A DNA stretch of 64,000 nt from Chloroflexota bacterium (lineage in GTDB: Bacteria; Chloroflexota; UBA11872). The stretch spans positions 1-64,000 of the forward strand of contig JAJEGF010000035.1 in NCBI GenBank assembly GCA_022820025.1, written 5' to 3'. Numbering within the stretch: the first letter of the stretch is position 1; every line of letters begins with the position of its first letter. Made by a program: the position numbers and the translations under genes. The notes beneath the pieces were generated by a model. It was given only the letters and a program-made list of their open reading frames with translations, ran no database searches and was not told the origin of the DNA. This document shows, one piece after another, positions 39,620-48,811 of this stretch.

Positions 39620-39809
39620 TTGACACCCTCGGGCCTTGCGGACGGGCAGTCGATCATCCGTGCGGCGGCGGACTCGGCGTCGTCGGTTCTCGGGCCGCCG
39701 AGAGACGCTGATGCGGGTGCCATTGACAGCGCGCTATTCGGTTAAGGCCGACCCTCCGAAAGCAGGTGCTTCTTGCTCACCCAACCTCTGAGCATCTCCT
39801 GAACTAGCC

Positions 39810-40874
39810 ATGCGATTCCCGCTTTCGAAGGAGATTGCACACTTCCGCAATCTATCCAACGGGCTGAAGGCCGCCTACCGTGGATCGGACACCCGCGGCC
39901 GCGTGCGGCACTTCGATGGATGGACGCGCCGAGCGACGGCGGATGATGCCGGCGCGGCGGGCTACGACCACGCCAAGACCGTCTCGGAGTATTACGACCT
40001 TTGCAGTGAGTTCATGGTGTTTGGCTGGGGCGCATCCCTCCACTTTGCGCCGCTGTCCCCACAGGAGAGCCTGGAGGACTCCAAGATTCGGCATCAACGA
40101 CTCATGATTGCCAAGCTGGAGTTGCGCAAGGGCATGACGGTGATCGATGTCGGGTGCGGCATTTGCGGCCCGATGCGCCGCGTCGTCCGCGAGGCTGGCG
40201 TCAGGGTCCTCGGCGTCAATAGCAGTGAAGTCCAGTTGGACAAGGCGAAAGCCCTGAACGCTGAGGCGGGGCTCGAGCACATGATCGACTACCTCGCGTG
40301 CAGCTTCATGGACATGGACGCCGTCGCGGACGGCACGTTCGACCGCGGCTACGCAATCGAATCGACCTGCCATGCGCCGGACAAGGTGGGCGCGTTTGCC
40401 GAGATCTACCGCGTGCTGAAGCCCGGCGCCCTCTTCTGGGGTCAGGAAATGTGCATGACGGACAAGTTCGATGCCGACGACGATCGGCACCGGGCCATCA
40501 AGCAGGAACTCATGCACGGCATTGCGCTCAAGGACATTGCGACGACTGGGGAAGTCGACCGAGCCCTTGAAACCGTGGGATTCCAGGTCATCGAGGGCAG
40601 GGATCGGGCCATCGCCGAGAACGGTCCGACTGTCCCGTGGTATCAGCCGATGGTGACCCGGCGCAGCACGCTGGGCAACGCCCTGCACCGGTTACCGCTG
40701 GGCCGCAAGGCGTTCATTGCGGCATCAAGGCTGGCCGAGATGTTGGGGTTGTTCCCCAGGGGCTCTGCCGAAGTCGTTGGGCTGATGGATCGCACGGCCA
40801 ACGCCTACGTCGCGGGCGGCAAGACCGGGATCTTCACGCCGTTGTATTGCTTCCTGGCCCGTAAACCCCTGTAG
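39810..40874 (+). CDS. Sterol C24-methyltransferase-like protein (ERG6/SMT family)
   Basis: YYDLCSEFMVFGWGASLHFAP (SMT region I), VIDVGCGICGPMRRV (SAM motif), YAIESTCHAPDKVGAFAEIYRVLKPGALFW (SMT YAIEATCHAP), C-terminal FPRGSAEVVGLMDRTANAYVAGGKTGIFTPLYCFLARKPL (sterol-MT C domain). Confidence 0.9.
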   Translation: MRFPLSKEIAHFRNLSNGLKAAYRGSDTRGRVRHFDGWTRRATADDAGAAGYDHAKTVSEYYDLCSEFMVFGWGASLHFAPLSPQESLEDSKIRHQRLMIAKLELRKGMTVIDVGCGICGPMRRVVREAGVRVLGVNSSEVQLDKAKALNAEAGLEHMIDYLACSFMDMDAVADGTFDRGYAIESTCHAPDKVGAFAEIYRVLKPGALFWGQEMCMTDKFDADDDRHRAIKQELMHGIALKDIATTGEVDRALETVGFQVIEGRDRAIAENGPTVPWYQPMVTRRSTLGNALHRLPLGRKAFIAASRLAEMLGLFPRGSAEVVGLMDRTANAYVAGGKTGIFTPLYCFLARKPL

Positions 40875-40912
40875 GCGCCGGATCCCGGTCGCTCGGGAGA
40901 CGTCCTGTTCGG

Positions 40913-42940
40913 CTAGACGCTCAGTTCGCGTCGCTGCTCGGCAATGCGGAACTTCAGCTTCTTGCTCGGCTTCATCGACGGCAGCGGGTTGAACCCGAGC
41001 TTGAAGTTCGGCGGGGATACTTCGAGCGTGAAGTGATGCGCGACCAGGAGCACATTGACGGCCAACTGGAGTTCCATCCACCCCACGCCAAGGCATCGGT
41101 GCGTGCCCAACCCGTACGGGGCATACCCGGAACTGCGATGTTCGTTGCGCGGAGGCAGATAGCGGTCGATATCGAATTTCAAGGGGTCGGGGAAAACGTC
41201 CTTCATATAGTGCGATGCCGTCTGGGCAATGTAGACCTGAGACCCGATGGGTATCCGGTAGCCTTCGACCACGCACATATTCATCACGGTTCGCAACGAC
41301 ACCGGGACGATCGGGTACACCCGCAGGCATTCCATCAGGAATCGGTGCGTGACGTCGATCGCCTGCGGCTTGAATGCCGCAGCATCCGGATCGCCGTCGG
41401 CGAACAAGGCGTCGGCTTCGACACGGATCTGCTTGTAGAGATCCGGCTGCGACGCCATGGCGTACAGCACAAAGCTGAACGCATCGCCAAGGTAGACACT
41501 GGCAATCAGCGCGGCTGAAAGAACGAAGCGCAGATTCGTCTCCGGGACGAACTGCGGATCGCTGGCGTGCAGGCTCAGCAGGTCATCCGCCAGGTCCCGC
41601 GGACTTCCAGCCCGCTGGGCGGGAGTATGCCCGCTTTGAACCTTTTCCACGAGTTGGTCCAGGATTTTCATCCGGCGCTTCATACTCGGGGTTTTCAGCA
41701 TGAACTTGGGTAGGACTTTCAGTATGTGTACGTTGAGCGCCCGTTCCTTGAAAACCGTCAGATCGTCAAAGATATCCTGCGAATCAATGCTGATCATGAG
41801 CGGCGAGAGTTGCGCGTTTATCATTCGCCGGCACATGCGCGTGGCAGGGTAGGCATCTCCCACCGTCCAGTCCGCCATATGGGTCCGCGCATCCTTGTAA
41901 ACCTGGTCCAGTTGCCCCATCAATCTTCCACGGGAATACGCTGGACCCAGCGACTTACGAAGCCGGAAGTGATCCGCGCCGTCCAGGGATGGCAATACGC
42001 CCGACGCGCCGTAAACCTTCTCGAAGTCCGAAAAATAGTCCTTGGTTCTGAGGTACATGCGGCCGTTCCGATGAACCCAGCGATTCGTCTCGGGCCCCGC
42101 CAGGAAGATCATTGGATTCTGAAAGGGAGGGCGGAGCTCGAACACCGGGCCGTATTCTTCGGCCAGATCCGCGAAGAGCGCGGGAAAATTGCCGCTGCGC
42201 AGATGTCGATTGAACACCAGCCGGCGCAGCGACGCCACCGGAATCTTCTTGGTCAATGCTGAACGTTGCAGTAGCGGTCCGGCGAGACTCTCGGATACCG
42301 CGGCGGCAATGGACCGGCCGATAAGGTCCATGTTGCAGATGAGATGAATGCGTTCCTCGTCCTGATCCTCGAGTTGGAACATGAAGCGAAACACGTCGCA
42401 TGTGTTCACCAGACAAATGATGATCACATCCCGGGGATCAGGTATCTCCTTGTTAAAGATGGCTTTACCAATGCGCGTTCTTACGAATTGAGCTGCCGTG
42501 CCTTCGGTGGGGCCTCCTGCAAGCTCGGACTGCCAGGCAGTCCGCGACAGCGTCCAGAATTCGCCCTCGTGGTACTCCAGGATCTTCAGGTCGACGAGCC
42601 GCTCCAGCGTCGAATCGACAATTGACTCAGCACGCGGGGCCAGCCGTTCGATCCAGTACTGGGCGTTCCGCTGGGCGGATTCCTCGGCAATCTCCTTGAG
42701 TATCGAGTCGAGGATGGGATTCCCGGTTTCTGTAGAGTCCACGAGAAACAAGGCGTCCATATCCGTGTCGATGCGAGATAAGAGTGAGAGTTCGGCAAGA
42801 ACGGCGCCCACGACCGCGCAGTTCAAGTGCCAACCGGGTACCTGGTAAAAGTAGCCGGACTCCTCGTTGAGGAGCATCAGCACGAGCTCGTCGGGCAAAC
42901 TTAGCTGTTTGTTTGCAACAGGCTCAGAAGTGAGAGTCAT
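40913..42940 (-). CDS. GPP34/GOLPH3-like domain fused to cytochrome P450
   Basis: N-term LSLPDELVLMLLNEESGYFYQVPGWHLNCAVVGAVLAELSLLSRI...LERLVDLKILEY...PDPRDVIIICLVNTCDVFRFMF (GPP34-like). C-term P450 with ECLRVYP (ExxR) and YAPYGLGTHRCLGVGWMELQL (heme). Confidence 0.85.
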   Translation of the reverse strand: MTLTSEPVANKQLSLPDELVLMLLNEESGYFYQVPGWHLNCAVVGAVLAELSLLSRIDTDMDALFLVDSTETGNPILDSILKEIAEESAQRNAQYWIERLAPRAESIVDSTLERLVDLKILEYHEGEFWTLSRTAWQSELAGGPTEGTAAQFVRTRIGKAIFNKEIPDPRDVIIICLVNTCDVFRFMFQLEDQDEERIHLICNMDLIGRSIAAAVSESLAGPLLQRSALTKKIPVASLRRLVFNRHLRSGNFPALFADLAEEYGPVFELRPPFQNPMIFLAGPETNRWVHRNGRMYLRTKDYFSDFEKVYGASGVLPSLDGADHFRLRKSLGPAYSRGRLMGQLDQVYKDARTHMADWTVGDAYPATRMCRRMINAQLSPLMISIDSQDIFDDLTVFKERALNVHILKVLPKFMLKTPSMKRRMKILDQLVEKVQSGHTPAQRAGSPRDLADDLLSLHASDPQFVPETNLRFVLSAALIASVYLGDAFSFVLYAMASQPDLYKQIRVEADALFADGDPDAAAFKPQAIDVTHRFLMECLRVYPIVPVSLRTVMNMCVVEGYRIPIGSQVYIAQTASHYMKDVFPDPLKFDIDRYLPPRNEHRSSGYAPYGLGTHRCLGVGWMELQLAVNVLLVAHHFTLEVSPPNFKLGFNPLPSMKPSKKLKFRIAEQRRELSV

Positions 42941-43077
42941 CGCTCTTGGCTCCCCGCGCCTAACCCTGACAAGCCTGTAAACTGAAGCTATATCGGGTGA
43001 GTCGGGACTCGATTGACTCTAGCACAGGCGGCGAGGCCAAGGGCCGATCGCCGAGGGCGAGGAGATACCGGGCATAC

Positions 43078-44187
43078 ATGGCGGTCCAGCACGTAACCGG
43101 TCAGGCCGGTTCTGACGATAGCGAGCGCGGGACCACGTCGGCGCAACGCCGGCGGGCTGTCCTTGCGCCTGAACTCTCCCCGTTCCCGGAGGGCTGGTAC
43201 TTCGTCGCGTCACGCAAGGCCGTCCAACAGGCAGGGCTCATCCAGAAAACCTGGATGGGCGAGAACATTGTCGCCTGGGCCGACCCCGACGGCCGCATCT
43301 GCGTCGCCGAAGCTATCTGCCCGCACCTGGGCGCCGATCTGGGCTCGGCCGCGGGTGGGCAAGTCAGCGACGGTCGGCTCGTCTGCCCCTTCCACGGCTA
43401 CGAGTTCGACACGACCGGCCAGTGCGTCGCCACTCCCTTTGCTCCGGCGCCCAGGACCGCCAAATTGCGAGTCTTCGAGACCCACGACATTCACGGTTTG
43501 GTCTTCGCGTGGTGGGGCATCGACGGGCGCCCGCCGCAATGGACCCTGCCCACGGAGCCCCTGGAACAGGACGGCTGGTGCGACTACGAGATCACCACCC
43601 TGCGCTTTCCCGGCCATCCCCAGGAGACCACCGAAAACTCCGTTGACCTGGCCCACCTGCGCTACGTCCACGGCTACGACAACGTGGACCGCTCCGCGCG
43701 AATGCTGGTGGACGGGCATCGCCTCGAGAGCCGATTCAGATTCAAGCGCGTCCGCACCATCGCCAGGTTCGCCAGGCTGACCTTCAGCGTTTCCGCCGAT
43801 ACCCACATCTATGGACTGGGCTACTCGTTCGTCGACATCCGTGAGCACTCCATCGGCATGAACATGCGGCTCTGGGTGCTGGCCACCCCCGTTGACGGCA
43901 CGCTCATCGACATGACGCTGGTCTCGCAGGTCCGCGAGATCCGCAACCCGAAGCGGCTCTTTGTCGGCTTGGGCATTCTTCCCCGACGGTTCCGCGCCCC
44001 CCTCATCAACAAGTTCATGTCGCTTCAGCAGAAGGAGGACGTCCTGCAGGACGTGGTGATCTGGGGTCGCAAGCGGTACATCAACCGGCCCCGCCTCTGC
44101 CGATCCGACGGCGAGATCATGCCCTTCCGCTACTACGCCGCCCAGTTCTATCCCGAACCCGGCAACGTCGAGGACTCCGCAACCTGA
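43078..44187 (+). CDS. Rieske [2Fe-2S] non-heme iron oxygenase (candidate sterol/steroid oxygenase)
   Basis: ICPHLGADLGSAAGGQVSDGRLVCPFHGYEFDTTGQC; catalytic-domain-like ENSVDLAHLRYVHGY. Confidence 0.92.
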   Translation: MAVQHVTGQAGSDDSERGTTSAQRRRAVLAPELSPFPEGWYFVASRKAVQQAGLIQKTWMGENIVAWADPDGRICVAEAICPHLGADLGSAAGGQVSDGRLVCPFHGYEFDTTGQCVATPFAPAPRTAKLRVFETHDIHGLVFAWWGIDGRPPQWTLPTEPLEQDGWCDYEITTLRFPGHPQETTENSVDLAHLRYVHGYDNVDRSARMLVDGHRLESRFRFKRVRTIARFARLTFSVSADTHIYGLGYSFVDIREHSIGMNMRLWVLATPVDGTLIDMTLVSQVREIRNPKRLFVGLGILPRRFRAPLINKFMSLQQKEDVLQDVVIWGRKRYINRPRLCRSDGEIMPFRYYAAQFYPEPGNVEDSAT

Positions 44188-44196
44188 GCGTCGGCG

Positions 44197-45552
44197 CTAC
44201 GCCTTCCTGAACCCCAGCCCGTACATGATGCTCCCGTAGTAGTTGAACCACCGCCGTGCCGCGGGATCTTCGAACGGGTAGTCGGCGCCGATCTGCCGGG
44301 CCGCCGCCAGCCCGCTCACGAAGCACGTCTCCTGGCTGTTGACCAGCGTATGCGCCCCGCAATGCCAGGTTCGCCGCTTGCCCTGGATGAACTGGAACAG
44401 GTTGATCAGCACCGCAACGTGCTTCACGTCATGCACGATGTGCTGAAACCACCATCGCTTGATGATCTTGCCTTCGTCGATGCGGCTGATCGGGTTATAC
44501 GTCACCAGGCATGGCTTGTCGGACCGGTTCGCCCACGGCTGCTGGTTGTGCATGATGTACGTGATCTCATAATTGTCCGGTCTCGCTCCGTACTGCTCGA
44601 TGTAATTGCTTCGTGTCTCCAGCGGCTTCATCTCATTGTCCGGAAGGACCGAAGAATCGGAATGAACGATCGCATGATTGTGCAGCTCGCTCTCGTAACG
44701 AATCGATGAGAGCAGATAACGCTCAACTAGTGTCGGCTTGTCCAGGATCATCAGCGTCTGGTTCGCGTTGCAAGCAAAGATCACGTCGTCAAACGTCTCC
44801 CGTATCGCGTCTTCGTCCTCGACTTCGACGCAATCCGCACGCCGATACACCTTACGCACCGGCCGGTTGAGATGGATCTTGTCCCGAAAGTCCGCCGACA
44901 GGTTTTCATAGATGCGCCGCGTTCCCTGGTCCCAGGTCTGCATCGGCGTGGCCTTCTCGATGTCAAAGAACTCGAGGTATCGGCTGAAAAGCGCGGCCGG
45001 CATGTCGAACACGTTTGTGGCCATCAGGAAATTGACGAACATCGGCTTCAAGATCTTGTATCTGAAGTCCCCCGAAAACCCGCCCAGGTTCAGCACCGTT
45101 CCCATGCTGATGTAGTTGAAAGGGTTCAGCGCGTTCAACAGCTTCGACCGCGATCGCGTCAGCCAGCCAATTCGATGCAATCCCTGCAAGAGGCGCTGGA
45201 ACTTCCTGATCTCGAGTTGCAATTCCTCCCTGATGTCGGAATCGAAATCGTGAGCGTAAACGCCGCCTCCGTACTTCACGCTGTAGCTGAATCGGGTATC
45301 AATCAGCTCGATGCCGAACTTCTCCATCAACAACAGGATGTGGTGATAGACCGACGGGATGCACGCGGTTACGGAGATATCAAAGGGAATCGAGCTGCCG
45401 TCGTCCTGCCCCATGTCGACGGTAATCGCGTTCCCACCAACCTGCGCGTTGGCCTCGAAGAGCCGGAAGTCAAAGCGGTCCGGATGCTGATGCAACGCCC
45501 AGGCCGCGCCGAGCCCTGAAATGCCTCCACCGACGATGGCGATTCGGCGCAA
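44197..45552 (-). CDS. FAD-dependent (amine-oxidase-like) oxidoreductase
   Basis: RRIAIVGGGISGLGAAWALHQHPDRFDFRLFEANAQVGGNAITVDM; 451 aa. Confidence 0.92.
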   Translation of the reverse strand: MRRIAIVGGGISGLGAAWALHQHPDRFDFRLFEANAQVGGNAITVDMGQDDGSSIPFDISVTACIPSVYHHILLLMEKFGIELIDTRFSYSVKYGGGVYAHDFDSDIREELQLEIRKFQRLLQGLHRIGWLTRSRSKLLNALNPFNYISMGTVLNLGGFSGDFRYKILKPMFVNFLMATNVFDMPAALFSRYLEFFDIEKATPMQTWDQGTRRIYENLSADFRDKIHLNRPVRKVYRRADCVEVEDEDAIRETFDDVIFACNANQTLMILDKPTLVERYLLSSIRYESELHNHAIVHSDSSVLPDNEMKPLETRSNYIEQYGARPDNYEITYIMHNQQPWANRSDKPCLVTYNPISRIDEGKIIKRWWFQHIVHDVKHVAVLINLFQFIQGKRRTWHCGAHTLVNSQETCFVSGLAAARQIGADYPFEDPAARRWFNYYGSIMYGLGFRKA

Positions 45553-45660
45553 TCCGCTGCCCCACGGTGTGCCTGACGCTGTCCTCGAACCCTAGCACCG
45601 ACGTTCGAGGGCCTGCGCAAGACCTGGCGGCCTGCGCAGCGTTCCGCACGCGGCCCCTTT

Positions 45661-46059
45661 TCAGCAGCACCCGCACGTCGTGTCGGCATCCGTTCGCGCC
45701 TCGGATCCGTGGGTTGCGTAGCCGTCGCGCTTCCACCAGTCCAGCCCGCCAATCAGTTCCCGAACCTGAAACCCAAGCGTAAGCAGCTTCAGCGCCGTCT
45801 TCGTCGATGCATTGCAGCCGATGCCGTCGCAATAGCAGACGTACAACCTGGACCGGTCCAACGACGCGGTCGAATTGGCGCTGATGTCCCGATGCGGGAG
45901 GCTCAGGGCGTCCGGGATGTGCTCGGTCGCGTAGGCGCTCGAGGAGCGCCCGTCCACCACCGCGATTGGCTCACCGTTCTCAAGCGCCTCGTACAAATCC
46001 GCCGAGTCCATCTCGAAGGCGAGCTTGCTCTGGTAATGCCGCATCTGCTCAAGACTCAC
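45661..46059 (-). CDS. Rhodanese-like domain protein
   Basis: PIAVVDGRSSSAYATEHIPDALSLPHRDIS...LYVCYCDGIGCNASTKTALKLLTLGFQVRELIGGLDWWKRDGY; C-terminal CGCC. Confidence 0.9.
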   Translation of the reverse strand: MSLEQMRHYQSKLAFEMDSADLYEALENGEPIAVVDGRSSSAYATEHIPDALSLPHRDISANSTASLDRSRLYVCYCDGIGCNASTKTALKLLTLGFQVRELIGGLDWWKRDGYATHGSEARTDADTTCGCC

Positions 46060-46319
46060 GCTGCGGTCTCCTGTTGAACGTCCGGCTGTGCAGCACGCGT
46101 GCCGCGTTCACTCAGCCTAAGGCAAGCAGGCTTGCCCGCGGCACGAGAGGGATCGGAGCGCCCTGGTCGGGAGGCCGCCAGCCTCCGCTCGTCACGCTCG
46201 GCAGCGGTCCCGGGGACGTGCGCTGACGGCTGTGCGTGGAGAGTCTCGAGATACCCAATTGACCGCTCGCATGGGCAAATTCATAATGACCGAATCATTA
46301 GCAGTCGGGGTATTTGAGC

Positions 46320-47459
46320 ATGATTGAATGGCTCGGCATTCAACACCTGTTCGAGCTTTCCCCAACGGAAGCCATTATTGGCTTTTTCACCCCGCTGATT
46401 ATTTTCGCCGTATTGTTCGTCGTGCAGCTCATCCTGCCGGGAATCCGCGTTCCCGGATACGTTACAAATACGGAGACCGGCCAACCCCGTAGCTATCGTC
46501 TCAACGGCATCCTGGTCTTTGCCATAGCCGTAATTGTGTGGGCGACCGAAGTCACCGGAATGCCACGCACCTGGTTCTACGAATCAGCCGTCTATTCGGT
46601 GGCTGGCGGAACGGTTGTCGTCGCCATCCTTACCCTCATAGCCGTCTTCAGCCAGCCGCAAGACGAAACGAAGAGTCCGATCGCGGCCTTCTGGCTGGGA
46701 CGCGTTCAGGAGCTGTCATTCCTCAAAGAGCGTATCGACTTGAAAATGTACTTTTACGTCGTCGGCGGCTCCATGTTCTCACTCAACGCCCTGTCCGCGG
46801 CCGCCTGGCACGTCGAGCGCTTCGGCGAGAATGCCAATCCTGGAGTCTTCCTGGTCGCGGCATTCTATACGTGGTATGTAGTGGACTACTTCATCTTCGA
46901 GCGAGTCCAGCTGTACACCTTCGATGTGATCTACGAGAAGCTTGGCTTCAAGATGTTCTGGGGCGGTCTGATGGTCTACGGCTGGATCTATATCCTACCC
47001 CTGTGGGGCATGGCTGCGCATCCCAGCCCCGGCTTCTCCACGGTGTGGACGTACGTCTGGCTCATCGCGGTGGCGGCGCTGTGGATCATTGGCTGGGTGA
47101 CTAGCCGCGGCGCCAACATGCAGAAGTACACCTTCAAGCGCTGGCCCGACCGCAAATTTCTCGGTCTCATCCAGCCTGAGTACATCCAGGCCGGCGATCG
47201 CAAGATCCTGGTCAGTGGCTTCTGGGGCGCCGCCCGCCACATGAACTACCTCGGCGAGTGGTTCCATGCCTCCGCCATCGCCCTGGCCTTCGGCCACTTC
47301 ACCAACCTCTGGGCCTGGACCTACTTCATCTGGATCGTCGCGCTCTTCGTCACCCGCCAGCGAGAAGACGATCACTACTGCGCGCAGAAATACGGCCCCG
47401 AGAAGTGGGCCGAGTACCAGGCCCGCGTGAAATACCGCATCTGCCCCTGGGTCTACTGA
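46320..47459 (+). CDS. ERG4/ERG24/DHCR7-family sterol reductase-like membrane protein (copy 1)
   Basis: C-terminal family signature KILVSGFWGAARHMNYLGEWFHASAIALAFG...REDDHYCAQKYGPEKWAEYQARVKYRICPWVY; multi-TM. Confidence 0.88.
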   Translation: MIEWLGIQHLFELSPTEAIIGFFTPLIIFAVLFVVQLILPGIRVPGYVTNTETGQPRSYRLNGILVFAIAVIVWATEVTGMPRTWFYESAVYSVAGGTVVVAILTLIAVFSQPQDETKSPIAAFWLGRVQELSFLKERIDLKMYFYVVGGSMFSLNALSAAAWHVERFGENANPGVFLVAAFYTWYVVDYFIFERVQLYTFDVIYEKLGFKMFWGGLMVYGWIYILPLWGMAAHPSPGFSTVWTYVWLIAVAALWIIGWVTSRGANMQKYTFKRWPDRKFLGLIQPEYIQAGDRKILVSGFWGAARHMNYLGEWFHASAIALAFGHFTNLWAWTYFIWIVALFVTRQREDDHYCAQKYGPEKWAEYQARVKYRICPWVY

Positions 47460-47583
47460 GCCAGGACCCCGTGAGCGCCAAAACGTGTACCACCAACCCT
47501 GCGAGGAGAGGCGGGTCGCTCGTTGACCGTTTCCTTGCCCGTCTCCATAATCGCCGCAGCGCTGGAAGTCGGGGTAATCGATC

Positions 47584-48723
47584 ATGATCGAGTGGCTGGG
47601 TATCGAACACCTTTTCGAGCTTTCCCCAACCGAAGCAATCCTCGGCTTCCTTACACCGCTCGCGATCTTCGTTGTGTTCTTTATCGCCCAGGTTGTCCTG
47701 CCCGCCCGCCGCGTTCCCGGCTATGTCATCAACCCGGAGACCGGTAAACCCCGCAACTATCGCCTTAACGGTCTCCTCGTCTTCATCATCGCCATCGTCG
47801 TATGGGCCATCGAGCCATTTGGCTTGCCGCGCGACTGGTTCTACCGCTCGGCGGTTTACGCCGTGGCTGGCGGCACCGTGTTTGCCGCCCTCATTGCGCT
47901 CGTGGCCATGCTCAGCCAGCCGCAGGGCGAGATCAAGAATCCCTTCCACGCCTTCTGGACCGGGCGGTCCCTCGAGCACCCGCTATTCAACGAACGCTTC
48001 GATCTGAAGATGTACCTCTACGTCGTCGGCGGCACCATGCTGGTTCTCAACGCCATGTCCGGAGCCGCCTGGCACTACGAACGCTTCGGCGACAACTTCA
48101 ATCCCGGCGTTTTCCTCTACACCGCCTTCTTCACCCTCTACATATTCGACTACTTCATCTTTGAACGCGTCCAGCTCTACACCTACGACTTGATTCACGA
48201 AAAGCTCGGCTTCAAGCTGATCTGGGGCGGCCTTGTCATCTACGGCTGGCTATATATCCTCCCGCTCTGGGGCATGGCCGTATATCCGAACCCTGGCTTC
48301 TCGGCGGCCTGGACCTACGTGTGGCTTATTGGAACGGGCCTGCTCCTAGTCTTCGGCTGGTCCATCTCGCGTGGCGGCAACCTGCAGAAGTACTGGTTCA
48401 AGCGCTGGCCCGACCGCAAGTTCCTGGGAATCATCGAGCCCGAATACATCCAGGCCGGCGACCGCAAGATCCTCTGCAGCGGTTTCTGGGGCGCCGCCCG
48501 TCACTTCAACTACATGGGCGAAGGGTTTGCCTGTTTTGCCATCGGCCTGTCATTCGGGCACTTCACCAATCTCTGGGCCTGGACCTACTTCATATTCATC
48601 GTCTCGCTGTTTACCTGGCGTCAATGGGACGACGAGGCGCACTGCGTGGAGAAGTACGGCGAGGAGAAGTGGGCCGAATACAAGGCCCGCGTCAAGTACC
48701 GCATCTGTCCGTGGGTCTACTGA
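47584..48723 (+). CDS. ERG4/ERG24/DHCR7-family sterol reductase-like membrane protein (copy 2)
   Basis: Tandem paralog: KILCSGFWGAARHFNYMGEGFACFAIGLSFG...WDDEAHCVEKYGEEKWAEYKARVKYRICPWVY. Confidence 0.88.
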   Translation: MIEWLGIEHLFELSPTEAILGFLTPLAIFVVFFIAQVVLPARRVPGYVINPETGKPRNYRLNGLLVFIIAIVVWAIEPFGLPRDWFYRSAVYAVAGGTVFAALIALVAMLSQPQGEIKNPFHAFWTGRSLEHPLFNERFDLKMYLYVVGGTMLVLNAMSGAAWHYERFGDNFNPGVFLYTAFFTLYIFDYFIFERVQLYTYDLIHEKLGFKLIWGGLVIYGWLYILPLWGMAVYPNPGFSAAWTYVWLIGTGLLLVFGWSISRGGNLQKYWFKRWPDRKFLGIIEPEYIQAGDRKILCSGFWGAARHFNYMGEGFACFAIGLSFGHFTNLWAWTYFIFIVSLFTWRQWDDEAHCVEKYGEEKWAEYKARVKYRICPWVY

Positions 48724-48811
48724 CCGGACGTCGCCCGCACGCCTCCGAGGGCGCCTGACCCGTGCGGCCCGCCAATCGGGGCCGGATTCCTGCTATGGAA
48801 TGCGGAGAGCG

